Origin: Gari tellinella
Taxonomy: Eukaryota > Mollusca > Bivalvia > Cardiida > Psammobiidae
Direction: 5' to 3'
NCBI GenBank assembly: GCA_922989275.2
Contig: OV277864.1
Coordinates: 19,913,550-19,977,549, forward strand
DNA length: 64,000 nt
Both the position numbers and the translations under genes were made by a program. Positions 10,787 to 21,913 of the stretch are shown piece after piece; the stretch's first letter is position 1; each line of letters opens with the position of its first letter. A model generated the notes under the pieces. The model searched no databases and had not been told where the DNA came from. It saw only the letters and a list, made by a program, of their open reading frames with translations.

Positions 10787-12082
10787 ATGTATGGTTCCGA
10801 AATTAGGGGTATTAGAGCTGCGTTCGAAGAACTAGAAAGTTGTCAATATTACGCATGTAAACGTTTTATGTGTGCAAAACAAAATGCCCGTAATAGTTTT
10901 GTACTGGGTGAGTGTGATAGATTACCTCTTTACATCATTACACAGATAAGGAGCATTAAATATTGGTTAAAAATGCTTAAAATGCATGAAAATCGTTTAG
11001 TAAAGAAATGTTATAACATGATGTCACTTGATGACAGTACTGGTGCAGAGAATGTTATACAGTGGAGAATGTGTTATTCTTTCCCAATAAACGCGCTTAC
11101 GCTAAAACAATTATTTGCAGTGCAAACAGTTTGGAGCCAGATCAGACGACGGGTAACCCGGCGTCTGATCAGGCTCCAAACTGTTTGCCACCAAGATAAA
11201 CATGAAATATCAGAATTGTCCAAAAGTTGTTCTTTTCTACGTTTTAGTGCTTTGCGTTTGCACTTTTGCGTTTAAACGGGGAAGAATAACAGATTATCCA
11301 CTGTATCTTCCATCAAAAGATGCTTGAGAAGCTCTGGATTTGTTTAAATTTGGGAGAACCAGTGTGTAAACAATGCAAAACAGTGTGTTAAGTTATTTGA
11401 AATGCGTCTAAAAGACATGGTTATACAAAAGTGGTATGAATCAATAAGTTTTAACTCTAAGCTACAACGCTATGTGTTATGTAAAACCAACTTCCATTTT
11501 AAATAAATTATTTAATGTATTTAATACAAAAAAAATCAGATTCATATATGTAAACTTTTAGAACTTCATGCCATAACTTGGAAATTGAAACAGGGGGATA
11601 TAAAATGTACCAAGACAAAATAGAATATGTAACCTTTGCTCTAAACATGTTGTGGAAGATGAATACCATTTTTACTGTGTTGTGCATGTTTTTCTGACTT
11701 GAGAAAACATTGCCTTCAAGAAAAGTATTGTAAATATAATTTAAATATACATTTAAGTTTAAAATCTTGATGTCAGCAAAAGACGAAGTCACTATAAAAT
11801 CATTAGCAACATTTCTTTATCATGCTTTCAAAAAACGACAAAATTAAATAAAAGAAATGGACAACAACTGACAACTGAGCAATATTAATTTGAAACAGTT
11901 CCTCTCTATTTATGTTGTATTTACCTTGTACAATACGTTATTATATATTATTGTAAATGTATTATATTGTGCACCCTTATATATGTATAATACATTTGTT
12001 TTTGTCATATATATTGTATGGGTCGGAGGCCTGGAAGCAAATAAATGTTATTGCAATTGTCATTGTCATTGTCATTGTTTGC
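10787..12082 (+). pseudogene. LINE reverse-transcriptase C-terminal remnant
   Basis: This is the 3' end of a non-LTR retrotransposon, broken by decay and a MITE insertion. The first open stretch (about 10787-11046) reads MYGSEIRGI, then CDRLPLYI and IRSIKYWLKMLKMHENRLV, the typical post-reverse-transcriptase tail of invertebrate LINEs. After the inserted TA-1 element (11060-11303), the tail resumes with DMVIQKWYESISFNSKLQRY, ending in a stop near 11505. A CX2C...H...C cluster follows around 11626-11676, including VVEDEYHF. Frames shift between blocks. The 3' end is a (CATTGT)n tail near 12055-12080. The clade cannot be assigned from this fragment. Confidence 0.8.
11060..11303 (+). mobile_element. 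TA-1 element inserted in LINE
   Basis: TA flanks at 11058-11059 and 11304-11305, ends CAGTGGAGAATG and ATCCACTG. Core P has one arm mismatch (GACGACGGG facing CCCGGCGTC). Confidence 0.85.
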
Positions 12083-12104
12083 AATTTAATTGATTGTCTT
12101 AGAA

Positions 12105-12144
12105 CAAAAATATATTCTGGGAAAGAATGTCGTCTTCTCCACTG
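12105..12144 (+). repeat. TA-1 right-end fragment
   Basis: TGGGAAAGAATGTCGTC then TTCTCCACTG matches a TA-1 right terminus. The left part is missing. Confidence 0.5.
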
Positions 12145-12352
12145 TGTCTAAAGACGGTATTTGTTGTAAGATTACTTGTAAAACGGGTCCCTATCCTCAC
12201 TTAGCGATTTATCAGACATCAGTAGTTCTAACGTGAGAGGTAAGAACAATATTGGCCCTTTAAAACTAAATATAACTCAAAGCTATGCAGAAAATGTTTC
12301 TTTATAGAGTTGACCATTAGTTTTCACCCGAGGGTCAAATAGGTTATAGTAT

Positions 12353-12503
12353 GCAGGGTTCCAGATAAGGGTGAGTATTCTAAACAAATCCAACATTTTC
12401 TCACCCATACTGAATCAAATCATATGGTGTTACTACTCATTAGAATCGTCTCTTCGAGACGATTCTAATCAGTAGTGACACCATAGGGTTTAATGCAGAA
12501 GAA
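12353..12503 (+). repeat. K repeat, partial copy
   Basis: CAGGGTTCCAGATAAGGGTG and a hairpin at 12424-12484 (ATGGTGTTACTACT against AGTAGTGACACCAT, tip GTCTCTTCGAGAC) match the fuller copy at 22621-22810. The right end is not found. Confidence 0.55.
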
Positions 12504-12600
12504 ACGAACTAAATCTGCAGGTACAAAGCGAATGTATTTGAACGTAGAAATCTATATTAAATTTAGCATTGTATTTAATGAAATTTAAAAAAGTGAACTT

Positions 12601-12742
12601 CATATATATGTATTACGATCAATACAAAGACGACTAATTGACTGTATGAGTGACAGATGGCAACTCAAACCAAACTGAAAGTAAAGGAACTTTCTTCTCC
12701 TGAAGGAGCTTTCTGTTTTACCTTCATCTTGTTTTCAGTAGC
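12601..12742 (+). repeat. TA-2 remnant with decayed core Q
   Basis: TATTACGATCAATAC resembles the TA-2 left flank. The core keeps AAACTGAAAGTAAA and GAAGGAGCTTTCTGTTTTAC. The ends are lost. Confidence 0.4.
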
Positions 12743-12747
12743 CTTAA

Positions 12748-12945
12748 CCCTTTCGCCCTCAACGACATCATAAAGCGCATTTGCAAACAGGATCAAAAAT
12801 GTTTGCCACTTGTTTTGAAATTACTTAAGTCATAAATATGCCTTAAATTTTAATTTGAAACGATATTGCAGAAAACAATATTAAAGCAGACGACAATTTG
12901 GCGGTGAAGGGGTAAAACCTCACGATAAATTTGAGCATGAAAGGG
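12748..12945 (+). mobile_element. TT-2 element lacking its core palindrome
   Basis: TTAA flanks at 12744-12747 and 12946-12949; ends CCCTTTCGCCC and GCATGAAAGGG. Where the palindrome should be, only GCAAACAGGATC and GTTTGCC remain, so almost the whole hairpin is deleted with both flanks intact. Confidence 0.75.
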
Positions 12946-13149
12946 TTAAAAATTTAATTATTGACATAATTTTGTGTCGGGTGTTGGTAGAGGGGTTTAT
13001 TGTAAGCAGTATGGATTGAACTGATGCTACACTGTATCAATGATTGGTAATTGCAGAGGATTATTCCCTCTCACGTGTCGCGATGAAATTATATATGAAA
13101 GCGTGTCTATTAATATAGACTAGTAGTAGATGTTCTTTAAATCATAAGT

Positions 13150-13330
13150 TACATGGGAAACTCGATATCTCAAACCCACTTTACTCGCACTTCGCCGTTT
13201 AACGGATATTTCGAATTCGCTAAAGTTGAACATTCGTATTTCAAGTTTAAATCATGACTTAGTCACGTTTTACCCGATTTGTCGAGGTAAGACTGTGTTT
13301 ATTTACATGTCAAACTCGCCATTGTTCATA
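13150..13330. repeat. Diverged relative of the 63117-63306 element
   Basis: CGTATTTCAAGTTTAAA and GACTTAGTCACGTTTTA match the palindromic centre of the element at 63117-63306. The ends are unclear. Confidence 0.35.
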
Positions 13331-13563
13331 CCAATCTTGTTAAGACATACCGATGTTTATTGCGGGTTGAAATACTGTAGGACTTTCTTCATTAATGTTA
13401 TCCTGCATTAATCCCATGGCAACAATCTTAATAACACAATAGGAATGGATATTCTACCAAAATTGTTTCTTTGATTGCTCTTTGCCACCTGCCATTAGTT
13501 CAGTAAAGAAATCGATGGCCGTCGTTGGCCATCAAACTGCGAGTTGGCTACCCGCTCTAGAAT

Positions 13564-13590
13564 ACAGTGGAGAAAACGTTATTAGAGAGA
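13564..13590 (+). repeat. TA-1 left-end fragment
   Basis: TACAGTGGAGAAAACGTTAT is a good TA-1 terminus, after which the match stops. Confidence 0.5.
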
Positions 13591-13786
13591 TTTCAATTTC
13601 TTACTTGTACGGATACAGGTACTGGGCCTACACGTACACAGACACATGTACACATGCAAATAAAATTCCAAAGAGGGTTTCGATTGTGCACGTGTGACTT
13701 ATCTATTGCTGATTACTTATTATTTCAGTACATTTGTAGTAAGGGCAGACTTTGAGTTGCTTAAGTTGCTTGAGTTGGTTTGAGTT

Positions 13787-13956
13787 GCTCTATTACGACC
13801 ACTAAAACAAAGGCTAATAGATTGGTTTAAAGACAAGGGACGGCTTCAAGCATGGTGGCGATTCTGTTTTACTGCCACCATGCTTTACGCAGTCACCTGT
13901 CTTGAACATCTAATAATTAACACAATGTAGTGGTCGTAAAAGAGAAGTTTAATGGT
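13787..13956 (+). mobile_element. TA-2 element with variant core Q
   Basis: CTCTATTACGACCACTAAAA on the left and TAGTGGTCGTAAAAGAGAAG on the right. The core pairs CAAGCATGGTGGC with GCCACCATGCTTT. The outermost bases are diverged. Confidence 0.6.
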
Positions 13957-14187
13957 ATAGGAAACATTTCTTATGATGCATATTCATGACTGTGTCAAGA
14001 GAAACTTATTCTTTCATTAAAGAACTCAGTTTAGTTTAGTTTTGTTCATGTACATGTATGTCTATTTCCGTTTGGTATTTTCACGATGGAAATCTAGTCG
14101 ACAAACAGGGAAGCCTTGATCGGAATGTCTAGATCTATGTACACTGTTTGCAAAGGACAAGTCTACTAATCACATGTACTTTATTTA

Positions 14188-14650
14188 GGGTCCGTCTAAA
14201 GACCCCAACCCTCCAAAAACCTCCCCAAACCACCCCAAACCTCTCCAAACCTGCCTAAAGCACTTAAAAACAATCCAAACCACTTAAATTCCTTAATATC
14301 TAATCAAAAAGAGCTTAACAATGGCAAATTTAAGGTAAAACAATGACAAAATGTTAATTTAAAATTAAATATTCGATGTTTTTCTTTTCAAGGGGAACAA
14401 CTCGAACAAAACTTAAGGTCACTTTACACAGTTACCTCTAAATATTAACTCACTATCCTAATAGCCTGTTCCTGGTTTTGAAGACAGGTATTCTCTTTAA
14501 GCAGGTTGAAAGTAAAGCAGAATGCGCCTTTAGGCTCATTCTGATTTACTTTCAGCCTGCTTTAAGCTACAATCTGCTAGAATTATAAAAACTTGCTTTT
14601 AAAAGTGGTTTTGGGAGGTTTGGATACGTTTGGGGTCTTTAGACGGACCG
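14188..14650. mobile_element. 463-bp element with 9-bp target duplication
   Basis: Terminal inverted repeats GGGTCCGTCTAAAGACCCCA and its near-complement end at 14650, flanked by CTTTATTTA at 14179-14187 and 14651-14659. The left subterminal region repeats CCTCCAAAC/CCCCAAACC. It contains a TT-4-type core Q (about 14500-14575). A 9-bp duplication suggests a Mutator-like origin; no transposase is present. Confidence 0.75.
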
Positions 14651-15337
14651 CTTTATTTACAATCGACAAGTAGATGATGATCTATAATCGTTGTCAGGGC
14701 TTAATGTATTAAAGACGTGAAAAGGTTTAAGTTTTGAGTAATGACTTAAAGTACTGTAAAATGACTATTTTATCAATTTAACAATCGGCACCCGATAATA
14801 AGATATATAACATACGTATTTACATGTATATACTTGTTACACCTGTAACAGACGTGTGTATACATGTATGTAAATAGAGTAGAGAAATAAAGTGTGACAT
14901 CTACTAACGTCCTTCCAAAGCACTGGATCAAAATTATTTGATGTATGTAAATATAATATATACTTCTATACAAGTTACATACTTAGTTAACCTAGTTATT
15001 ATTATGGTGTATGGATATACACTATTCTGTCGAAATTTTCCTTTCAGAATGCTTTAACGCCTGATAAAAAATCATTGTGAAAACAATAGTTGTTAACTTA
15101 ATTGCTATTTCGGTTATATGCTGTTGTGATGTATGAACCTTGTATGTTATTTTTAAGTGAATAAACGGACCGTTGTACTTTGGTTCTAAACGAAATACAA
15201 AAACTAGCTCTATCTCCATTTCATCCACTATTCGTATTCAATAACAGATATGTAAAAATAGTCAACAAACAACACGTAATTTCAACTTATTTCATCTGTA
15301 TAAAAATCGACGTTTTATTCAATAACAGCAAATTTCT
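14651..15337. other. AT-rich sequence, no feature recognised
   Basis: Short open frames only, with no protein motif or repeat boundary visible. Confidence 0.4.
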
Positions 15338-15745
15338 TAAGAGAAAGAGCGAGTGGGAAAGAGAGAGGAGGGAGTTGGAGAGAGAGGCGGAAGAGAAGGG
15401 TGAGCGGGTAGACGGACAGACAACGGGCAGATTTTCAGACAGGGAGAGAGACGAAAAAAGAGATAGAGCGACGGAAGAGCCGAGGGGGCAGTGGGGTGGG
15501 GAGGGAGGGGGACTGAAGGAGTTTTCGGACCGACTATTTGACAAAACTTGCATATCGACAGACTGACACAAGCTGAGAGAGAGAAACGAGAAAAAGAAAG
15601 ACGATGACGGATAGAGAGAGAGAGAAATAGAGAGAGAGAGAGTTAGATAGTCAGGGACAGAAAGAGAGACAGAGAGACGAGAAGGTGGTGGGTCGACATA
15701 CGGACAAACAGGCAGATTCACAAACACAACCGGAGGAAGAGAGAG
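15338..15745. repeat. Purine-rich GAGA low-complexity tract
   Basis: About 400 bases dominated by GAGAGA, GGGAG and GACAGA on the plus strand. Open frames on both strands through it (Arg/Glu-rich or Ser/Leu-rich) follow from composition and are not genes. Confidence 0.8.
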
Positions 15746-16102
15746 AGATGATTTGATAGGCTCATATCACGGTTTTGCGATGGTCTAACGTGTAACCGTG
15801 TCACCTTAAACGATATTTTACTCCTTTAATTTCAATCAATTAAATAAATTGATACTCAAAACGATAAGAAGGGTTTGTTCCAACTTTCTATCAAATACTT
15901 TTACATCAGCTGTATATATAGTAGGATTAAAAAGATGATAAACTTACACGTTTTACTGGAACGTGTATACATGTACTCTGTCCTATACGATATCAACCTG
16001 TAAATCGAACGATAGGTGCGCATACATATAGTTTACGTCACGATGGCATTTCTGCACAATAAGCGAGCTACACGTACACGTACCCGTACAAGTAAGAAGT
16101 CG

Positions 16103-16318
16103 AACCTCTCTATTCTTCCGTTTAACCGCAAACGCATTGCAATGACATATAGAAAATGACTACTCTGACTATTCATTTTTATACGAGCGGCAAACAGTTT
16201 GGAGCCAGATCAAACGCCGGGTTACCCGGCGTCTGATCTGGCTCCAAACTGTTTACAATGGAAATAATAGTTTTAACGTAAACGCGTTGTTTGGGAAAAA
16301 ATACCATTTTCTCCACTG
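16103..16318 (-). mobile_element. TA-1 element, left end diverged
   Basis: Right end TTTTCTCCACTG before TA (16319-16320). Near-perfect core P at 16190-16254. The left end is lost, replaced by AACCTCTCTATT, which resembles a TA-2 end. Confidence 0.65.
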
Positions 16319-16339
16319 TAACTTTCGAAACAGGTCACG

Positions 16340-16690
16340 GTCACATTCTGCTTTACTTTCGGTCTGTTTAACCCCTTCACAGCCATGACGTCATCAAATT
16401 TAAACAAGTGTCGTCTGCTTCTATTTCTGAAAATCAATTTTTAGCTATTTTGATTTAAGAAATATTGAAACGAGTGTCAAACAGTTTGGATCTTGATCAG
16501 ACGCCGCGTTATGCGGCGCCTGATCAGGATCCAAACTGTTTGCAAGTAACTACTGGACTCGGGGTAAAGCAGTGAAGGGGTTAAGGTACCTTTTGCTAGG
16601 ATACAGAAATTAATCATTTTGGTGCATACGCATGCATATTCTTGAAACTATTTTCGTAAGTGGAGAAATGTATTAAAGCGACTCGCAACC
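16340..16690 (+). mobile_element. TT-4 element interrupted by a TT-1 insertion
   Basis: CACATTCTGCTTTACTTTC up to TTAA at 16368-16371 is the right arm of core Q. The TT-4 flank resumes after 16584 with TTGCTAGGATACAG, then TGGTGCATACG and GTGGAGAAATG. The interruption is the TT-1 element at 16372-16580. Confidence 0.7.
16372..16580 (-). mobile_element. TT-1 element with core P, nested in TT-4
   Basis: Ends CCCCTTCACAGCC and GCAGTGAAGGGG with TTAA on each side (16368-16371, 16581-16584). The host TT-4 sequence has a single TTAA at this point in other copies, which shows the target duplication directly. Confidence 0.85.
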
Positions 16691-16793
16691 AGATGGTGCA
16701 TTAAAAATAGTAATTTGTAAATATGTGTCAAACGCTTATATAAATGGTAAAGAATTAGTTTAGGATAATGTATTTCAATAAAAAAAAATATTG

Positions 16794-16882
16794 GTCTCTG
16801 GTGGGATTCGAACCCGGGGCCCGGCATTGGTGGACAGAAGGCAAAATAGGGGAAACCGCTTAGACCAATGGACCACGGAACT
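16794..16882 (-). other. tRNA-like sequence with long spacer
   Basis: On the minus strand: TGGTCCATTGG (A box) and GGGTTCGAATCCC (B box), 89 bases overall, ending ACCAGAGACC. A SINE head or tRNA-like pseudogene is likelier than a functional tRNA. Confidence 0.45.
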
Positions 16883-17547
16883 ATCCGTTTATCTCGGATC
16901 GATTTAACGTATTTCAATGTATAGTGATCGAAAGTGCATACAACTTCGTAATTCGGCTCGTGTTTATGTCTGAGCCCGTGTAGAGAAGCAACAACAACAA
17001 CTATACCGTTAGCTAACGCTATAGAAAAACGATGGAAAATATCTAAAAATCTAAGATTCGGTGACGATTCTTGAGACTTTTTTTGGACTGATCATATTTT
17101 TTTAATGTCAGAAGCCAAATAATGCCACAAATTTGCTTTTATTTGAGTATTTTATTTTATTTTGACAAGTACACCATCCGGTTGCGAGTCCCTTTAAAGG
17201 AGTAAATTGCGCATCCATGGAAATGGAATAATGGGCTAAACAATAATAGCTGTATCCGAAAACCGTCCTTTTAATATCATCATAATTTATATTACCTAAT
17301 AAGCATTTGCTATGTAAATGTAAATTAAGAAACTATTCATTTGTTCGCCCACAACAAAGTTAAATGTTAAATATTGAGACACCAATTTATTAAGCAGATG
17401 ACTGATTTTCAGCATCAAACAGAACACATACATGTATCTTTATTGACATGTACACATTGCATCATTAAAGATAGATAGATACTTTAATCAGTACAAAAGT
17501 CATCGCCTTATTAGTACATGTACACAGTTGCTGCATACAAACGGAAT

Positions 17548-17696
17548 ATTACTATACTTTGCATATCTTATGCACCGGATCACTCGAGTTGTGTATGTAA
17601 AGGCTATATCCAACGAGACCGAAGGTCGAGTTGGATATAGCCTTTACACACACAACGAGAGTGATCCGGTACATAAGATATGCAAAGTATAGTAAT
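17548..17696. repeat. 149-bp palindrome with two CGAG pairs
   Basis: Arms ATTACTATACTTTGCATA and its inverse enclose an outer CGAG pair (17585-17588 and 17656-17659) and an inner one (17614-17617 and 17627-17630). The tip is stem ACC/GGT with loop GAA at 17621-17623. It is followed by ATGTTCCTTTTATTATATAC, a tail also found after the 42.9-kb palindrome. Confidence 0.85.
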
Positions 17697-17816
17697 GTTC
17701 CTTTTATTATATACCTCTTATAATAAAAATAAAATGAAAAACGATAGAAATGTTTCGAGCGTTACTATAAATAAACGGGATTTCCCATACGTCACATTTC
17801 GGGGAATGGCGCGTGA

Positions 17817-18022
17817 AAGTAAATACTCGCTATTACAACCACTAAAACGAATGCTCATTGGTTAAATAATAGAGAGGTGACCGCTTAAAGCAAGGTGACA
17901 GTGAAACAGAAAGCTCCTTTAGGAGCTTTCTGTTTCACTGTCACCTTGCTTTAAGCTGTCACCTACCGTAAACACCCTAATACTTAACATAATTTAGTGG
18001 TCGTAATAGAGAGGTTTTACTG
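17817..18022 (+). mobile_element. TA-2 element with core Q variant
   Basis: Right end GAGAGGTTTTACTG before TA; the left end is diverged. The core is a long near-perfect palindrome (about 17881-17955) with GCTTAAAGCAAGGTGACAG arms and centre AGCTCCTTTAGGAGCT. Confidence 0.75.
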
Positions 18023-18912
18023 TAGTTCCGAACTTCCGACTACACAGTAAACGTTCTTTTCCCATTACACAAGGTACATGGGTAATACGGAATTTTCAAT
18101 CCGTCAAGGTGTATTTGTTCGATAAAATACAGAAATATTTCGGGCAGAACATTAGTAGGTACATGTATATAATAAATATAATTATGGTCATGTCAATGGT
18201 GGAACATAGCTTAATATGTATTGATCTCAATTAAAGCTAGTGCGATACATCGAAAAGTAGTTGCAAAGTGTTAACTTTTAAATGTAGAATTTTAAATTGC
18301 AAACGTTTATCCCAAAGGAAAATGAAACGAGTTTCGAACTAAAGATTTAGATGACTTGTAAATCAAAAGGAAATTATGGCTATAACATACATGTACAACT
18401 TGTTTGCCATGCATCAACTAGGCACATAAACTGTACAAGTAAAACAGAGGTGAAACAAAATAAGACAACCTTGTATTGTGCGGCCACAAAATAGGAAACA
18501 CATTGGTTGGCCCAGATTCAACTTATTGAACCCAAGATACGGCCATATTCGCCCTGAACGAACAGTGTAAAATATAAGCATTTTACCTTTTTCCATGCAG
18601 TTATAGGAAACCTGGACCAGAAGGCCTGTTTAAGATCCCTCTGATCGGTGTATGCAGTGTCTGTCATTTTTGCTTTGCCGTTTGACAATGAAAAGTACCC
18701 CTTTCTGCAAACAGTGCAGAACCAGAGCAGGGGGCTCAAACATGAGTCCCCTGGGCAGGATCAGCACTGTCCACATATTTACAATCCAATTTAGAAATAC
18801 ATTTCTCTCCCATTATTGCCTATGTGGGATAGAGGTATTCCCGATGTGGAATGACTCTTTCTCACCTCTCGGACAGAGGTATCCCGAAATCTAGGGTGTG
18901 TGAGATTAATAG
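18023..18912. other. Mostly unrecognised AT-rich sequence
   Basis: A weak core-P-like hairpin lies at about 18706-18772 (GCAAACAGTG...CAGCACTGTCC). The open frames here show no convincing protein family. Confidence 0.35.
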
Positions 18913-19054
18913 AATCAAGCACGGCTTTTGGTAAAGAGACGCGGAATTCTATAGTCTGTTCCCAGTCTGAAACGAGCTTTAGCGAGTTTCCGACAGGAAC
19001 AGACCAACCGAGGGTATAGAATCCCCCGTCTTTACCAAAAAGCCGTGCTTGATT
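18913..19054. repeat. 142-bp palindrome with CGAG pair
   Basis: Arms AATCAAGCACGGCTTTT and AAAAGCCGTGCTTGATT. The inner stem has CGAG at 18973-18976 facing CGAG at 18983-18986 around CTTTAG. A further CGAG at 19009-19012 lacks a partner because the left arm is shorter there. Confidence 0.8.
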
Positions 19055-19678
19055 ATTTTTCTGGCTTAAAATTCGCTTTAAAACGAGTAAATTAAAAGAA
19101 TTATTAAGACCTACTTTTTTCACGTATCACACATTCCATATCCAATATATTATCTTTTAAGTGGCCGCTTACAGACATAACCCCAGTCCATTTATTGAGC
19201 CCCAACCCCCCGAATTGTTCTCACTAGGCGTGAACGTAACTGTTATGCATGAGAAAAGTGTGCAAGCAACGGCTCTGTCATCTGAAATTTCATATTGAGG
19301 CCCTGGCATACTAGATCTCAAGGAGGTCTTCAATGGGTTTAACTAACCAAACTATAAAAAATATATATATGGTGCGGGCCTCACATGATACGCCTGACTG
19401 ATTTTTTGCCTAGCTTAGTACATGTAAGTGCATGCTCTCATGACTCAAACTACCTACGGGGTAGGTGTTACCACCCAAGTTAGGTCAAGTAATGTCTTTA
19501 ACACACATCTGGCTTATTCTACAAATACTCAGAAAACTCCTCATACGGTTTCTGCTTGACGTCAAATCTGATTTTAGAGACATCTTGTAAACAAAATCTG
19601 CTACGATAGAGGTTTAGAAGGATAACGAGACGGTATCGGGTTTTAGCTTCCACAGGCAATATAGAGCTGGCGAGTCTT

Positions 19679-19916
19679 GGGCCCGTTTCATAAAACTTCG
19701 TACGACAAATGTTGTCGTAAGTCCGATTATAGATTCTCAATTATTATTTATTTCTCCATCTAATCCTGTCTGGTGACATCTTTTTTAAATCATCTTGAAA
19801 AGACGATTCCAAAGAGATGTCACAAGACAGGATTAGATAGAGAAATTAGAACTAAATGTATTCTAACGTTTCGAGTTACGACAACATTTGTCGTAAGAAG
19901 TTTATGAAACGGGCCC
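19679..19916. mobile_element. H3 element
   Basis: Terminal inverted repeats GGGCCCGTTTCATAAAACTT and its inverse. The interior palindrome contains CTCCATCTAATCCTGTCT. Flanking triplets are CTT and CTG, an imperfect duplication. No transposase. Confidence 0.7.
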
Positions 19917-19969
19917 CTGGAATCAAACACGTGTCCACTATCGAAATCGTTGTTAACCATTTCATGACC

Positions 19970-20143
19970 AAATAATTCAGGATATTTTTACCCACTCAGC
20001 GCACCATTGTAGTCTGCTTCAGTAGTGTTGTTTGCAAGACACGTTTCCTAGTAAGATTTAAGGTTGTATGACTTAATAAATATCGAACAGTGTCAAACTG
20101 TTTTGCAAACGCTTTTTAAGGCGTCATTGAGAGTGAATGGGTT
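19970..20143 (-). repeat. Decayed TT-2 element
   Basis: TTTTTACCCACTCAGCGC and GTCATTGAGAGTGAATGGG followed by TTAA recall TT-2. The core is reduced to AGTGTCAAACTG/TTTTGCAAAC. Confidence 0.45.
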
Positions 20144-20162
20144 AAATGGTCAATGCCTATTA

Positions 20163-20408
20163 CAGTGGAGAATCTGTTATTCTTTCCCAATAAACGCGTT
20201 TACGCTAAAACTATTATTTACAATACAAACAGTTTGGAGCCAGATCAGACGCCGGGTAACCCGGCGTCTGATCAGGCTCCAAACTGTTTGCCACCAAGAT
20301 AAACATGAATTATCAGAATTGTCTAAAAGTTGTTCTTTTCTACGTTTTAGCGCTTTGCGTTTGCGTACGTTTGCGTTTAAACGGGAAAGAATAACAGATT
20401 CTCCACTG
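20163..20408 (+). mobile_element. TA-1 hairpin element
   Basis: A near-intact 246-bp copy with TA on both sides (20161-20162, 20409-20410). Ends CAGTGGAGAATCTG and CTCCACTG. Open frames on both strands are its read-throughs. Confidence 0.85.
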
Positions 20409-20794
20409 TATGTGATCATAAAACTAAACATTATGTTTAAATAGTGCAGACCTTGATGAGACGCCGCATCTTTGTTGCCTATTATATTAATCGTTTGAAC
20501 GTTAACCTTTTTTAAGTTAACTCCCTCGAGTGTTGCAAATAGCGCATGGTGCATTATTATTATAGGTTTTACCTTTGTTTAAATCACCGATAAACGTTTG
20601 CGCTATGTCCTCTATCAACAACGGTCAATAATACACGACAGATAAGCCTTATCACTACCTTTCCACATTTACACCGCGACTAGCCATTCATACATGAGAT
20701 ATACGACAAACACAGTGTTCAAACTGAGCAGTCAAAGTGGTCACGTTGATTTTAACCATACGCAGCATCGGTGAATGCCTCTTTTACAAAACTC

Positions 20795-21040
20795 ATGGCA
20801 AATAAGTGGACTTTAGTTGGGGGAATTGGCGTAATAGCGGTGATAATTATTTTGTTTAGCAAGGCATATGTGGCACCTGTGAAGAAATTCGCCATGGACA
20901 ATGTGAACGTATTGCGATCGAATACGGATCCGAAACTACAGGAAATGATAGAAATAAGCCAACGACTAATTAAACAAAGAAATGACATTTCTATGCAACT
21001 TAATTTAAAACAGCAAAAACTTGGACAACAAGCATGCCAG
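20795..21040 (+). CDS. First coding exon of a signal-anchor protein
   Basis: An 82-codon exon from ATG at 20795 to a splice donor GCCAG/GTAAAT at 21040/21041, phase 0. After MANK comes a hydrophobic span (about residues 5-26, WTLVGGIGVIAVIIILFSKA), which would anchor a type II membrane protein. A charged, probably helical stem follows (residues 45-82, with QRLIKQRNDISM). Reading past the donor gives an unrelated tail and soon a stop, supporting splicing. I do not recognise the family from this exon alone. Placement upstream of the methyltransferase exons at 48.6 and 60 kb on the same strand suggests one gene, an anchored methyltransferase. The phases do not join directly, so at least one exon between would be needed. 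An upstream in-frame GTG (20771) is not a plausible start. Confidence 0.6.
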
Positions 21041-21431
21041 GTAAATATTAAAAACGTTTACTTTCTCATGTATGTGCGGGGTGGAACGATTTCTGTGCGA
21101 ACATGCGTTTTGTATGATTGCAATAATCAGAATTGTTACAGGAAAATTATTTTATGATAATCATATAGCGTTAAGGTTTATCAAAATTTCCTTATTTCTC
21201 AAATTAAAATAAGAAATATTGAATCGAGCATCAAACAGGTTAGATCCTGATCAGGCGTCTGATCTGGTTCTAAACTGTTTGCAAATAACCAGTGTATGGC
21301 AGTGGAGAGGTTAAGGCCACGTTCCATGTTCCCAATAGGCGTGAAAGCAACTGACCATACCATTAACTATAAGACTACAGTGGAGAATATAAGAATCCAC
21401 AATGAGTATTGATGTAGGATAGAAATTTTCT

Positions 21432-21434
21432 CCC

Positions 21435-21465
<31 letters not shown>
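21432..21465. repeat. Poly-C/poly-G tract in a hairpin
   Basis: Five C then 29 G, flanked by TAGGATAGAA and TTCTATCCTA as inverted arms. Homopolymer length may be affected by sequencing. Confidence 0.8.
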
Positions 21466-21467
<2 letters not shown>

Positions 21468-21697
21468 CTATCCTATACATGTATCAACAAAACGAATGGT
21501 GGATTCAATCTCTATCTTCTACATGAAAATACAGTATAAAATAATACAAAATGCTCCTGCAGGAGCTGTATGTATAATTCAGACTCATCATTCAGTAGTC
21601 ATCTGATTTTCATTGCCTCCACGCTTCCTTATTGAAAGAATTCAACATGCAGGTTTGACTGTATATCCGGGTTCTTCGAGTGCAGTCAATAGTGTAA

Positions 21698-21913
21698 CCC
21701 CTTAGCTGTTATGACGTCATTGACTTTAAACACTTGTCTGCTTTTAATTCTCACATTTAAATTTTAGGTATATACTTACTGAAATAATATCTAAAAAGAA
21801 AAATGAGCGCCAAACAGTTTGGATCCTGATCAGACGCCGCGTCACGTGGCGTCTGATCAGGATCCAAAATGTTTGCAACTAACTATTGTACTCGGGGTAA
21901 GGCAGTAGACGGG
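21698..21913 (-). mobile_element. TT-1 element with core P
   Basis: CCCCTTAGCTGTTATGACG on the left and GGCAGTAGACGGGA on the right. Core P at 21810-21876 has centre CGTCACGTGG. The flanking TTAA copies are mutated. Confidence 0.65.

Noticed and set aside
10787..11275. Intact 162-codon gene
   Set aside because: The first half is a LINE reverse-transcriptase tail and the second half is inserted TA-1 DNA, so the frame is an accidental fusion.
15180..15727. Two overlapping open frames of 128 and 146 codons
   Set aside because: Both run through the GAGA-rich low-complexity tract and consist of biased composition without a domain.
9771..16882. Functional tRNA genes
   Set aside because: A and B boxes are present but acceptor and anticodon stems are poor, and the copies lie inside repeats.
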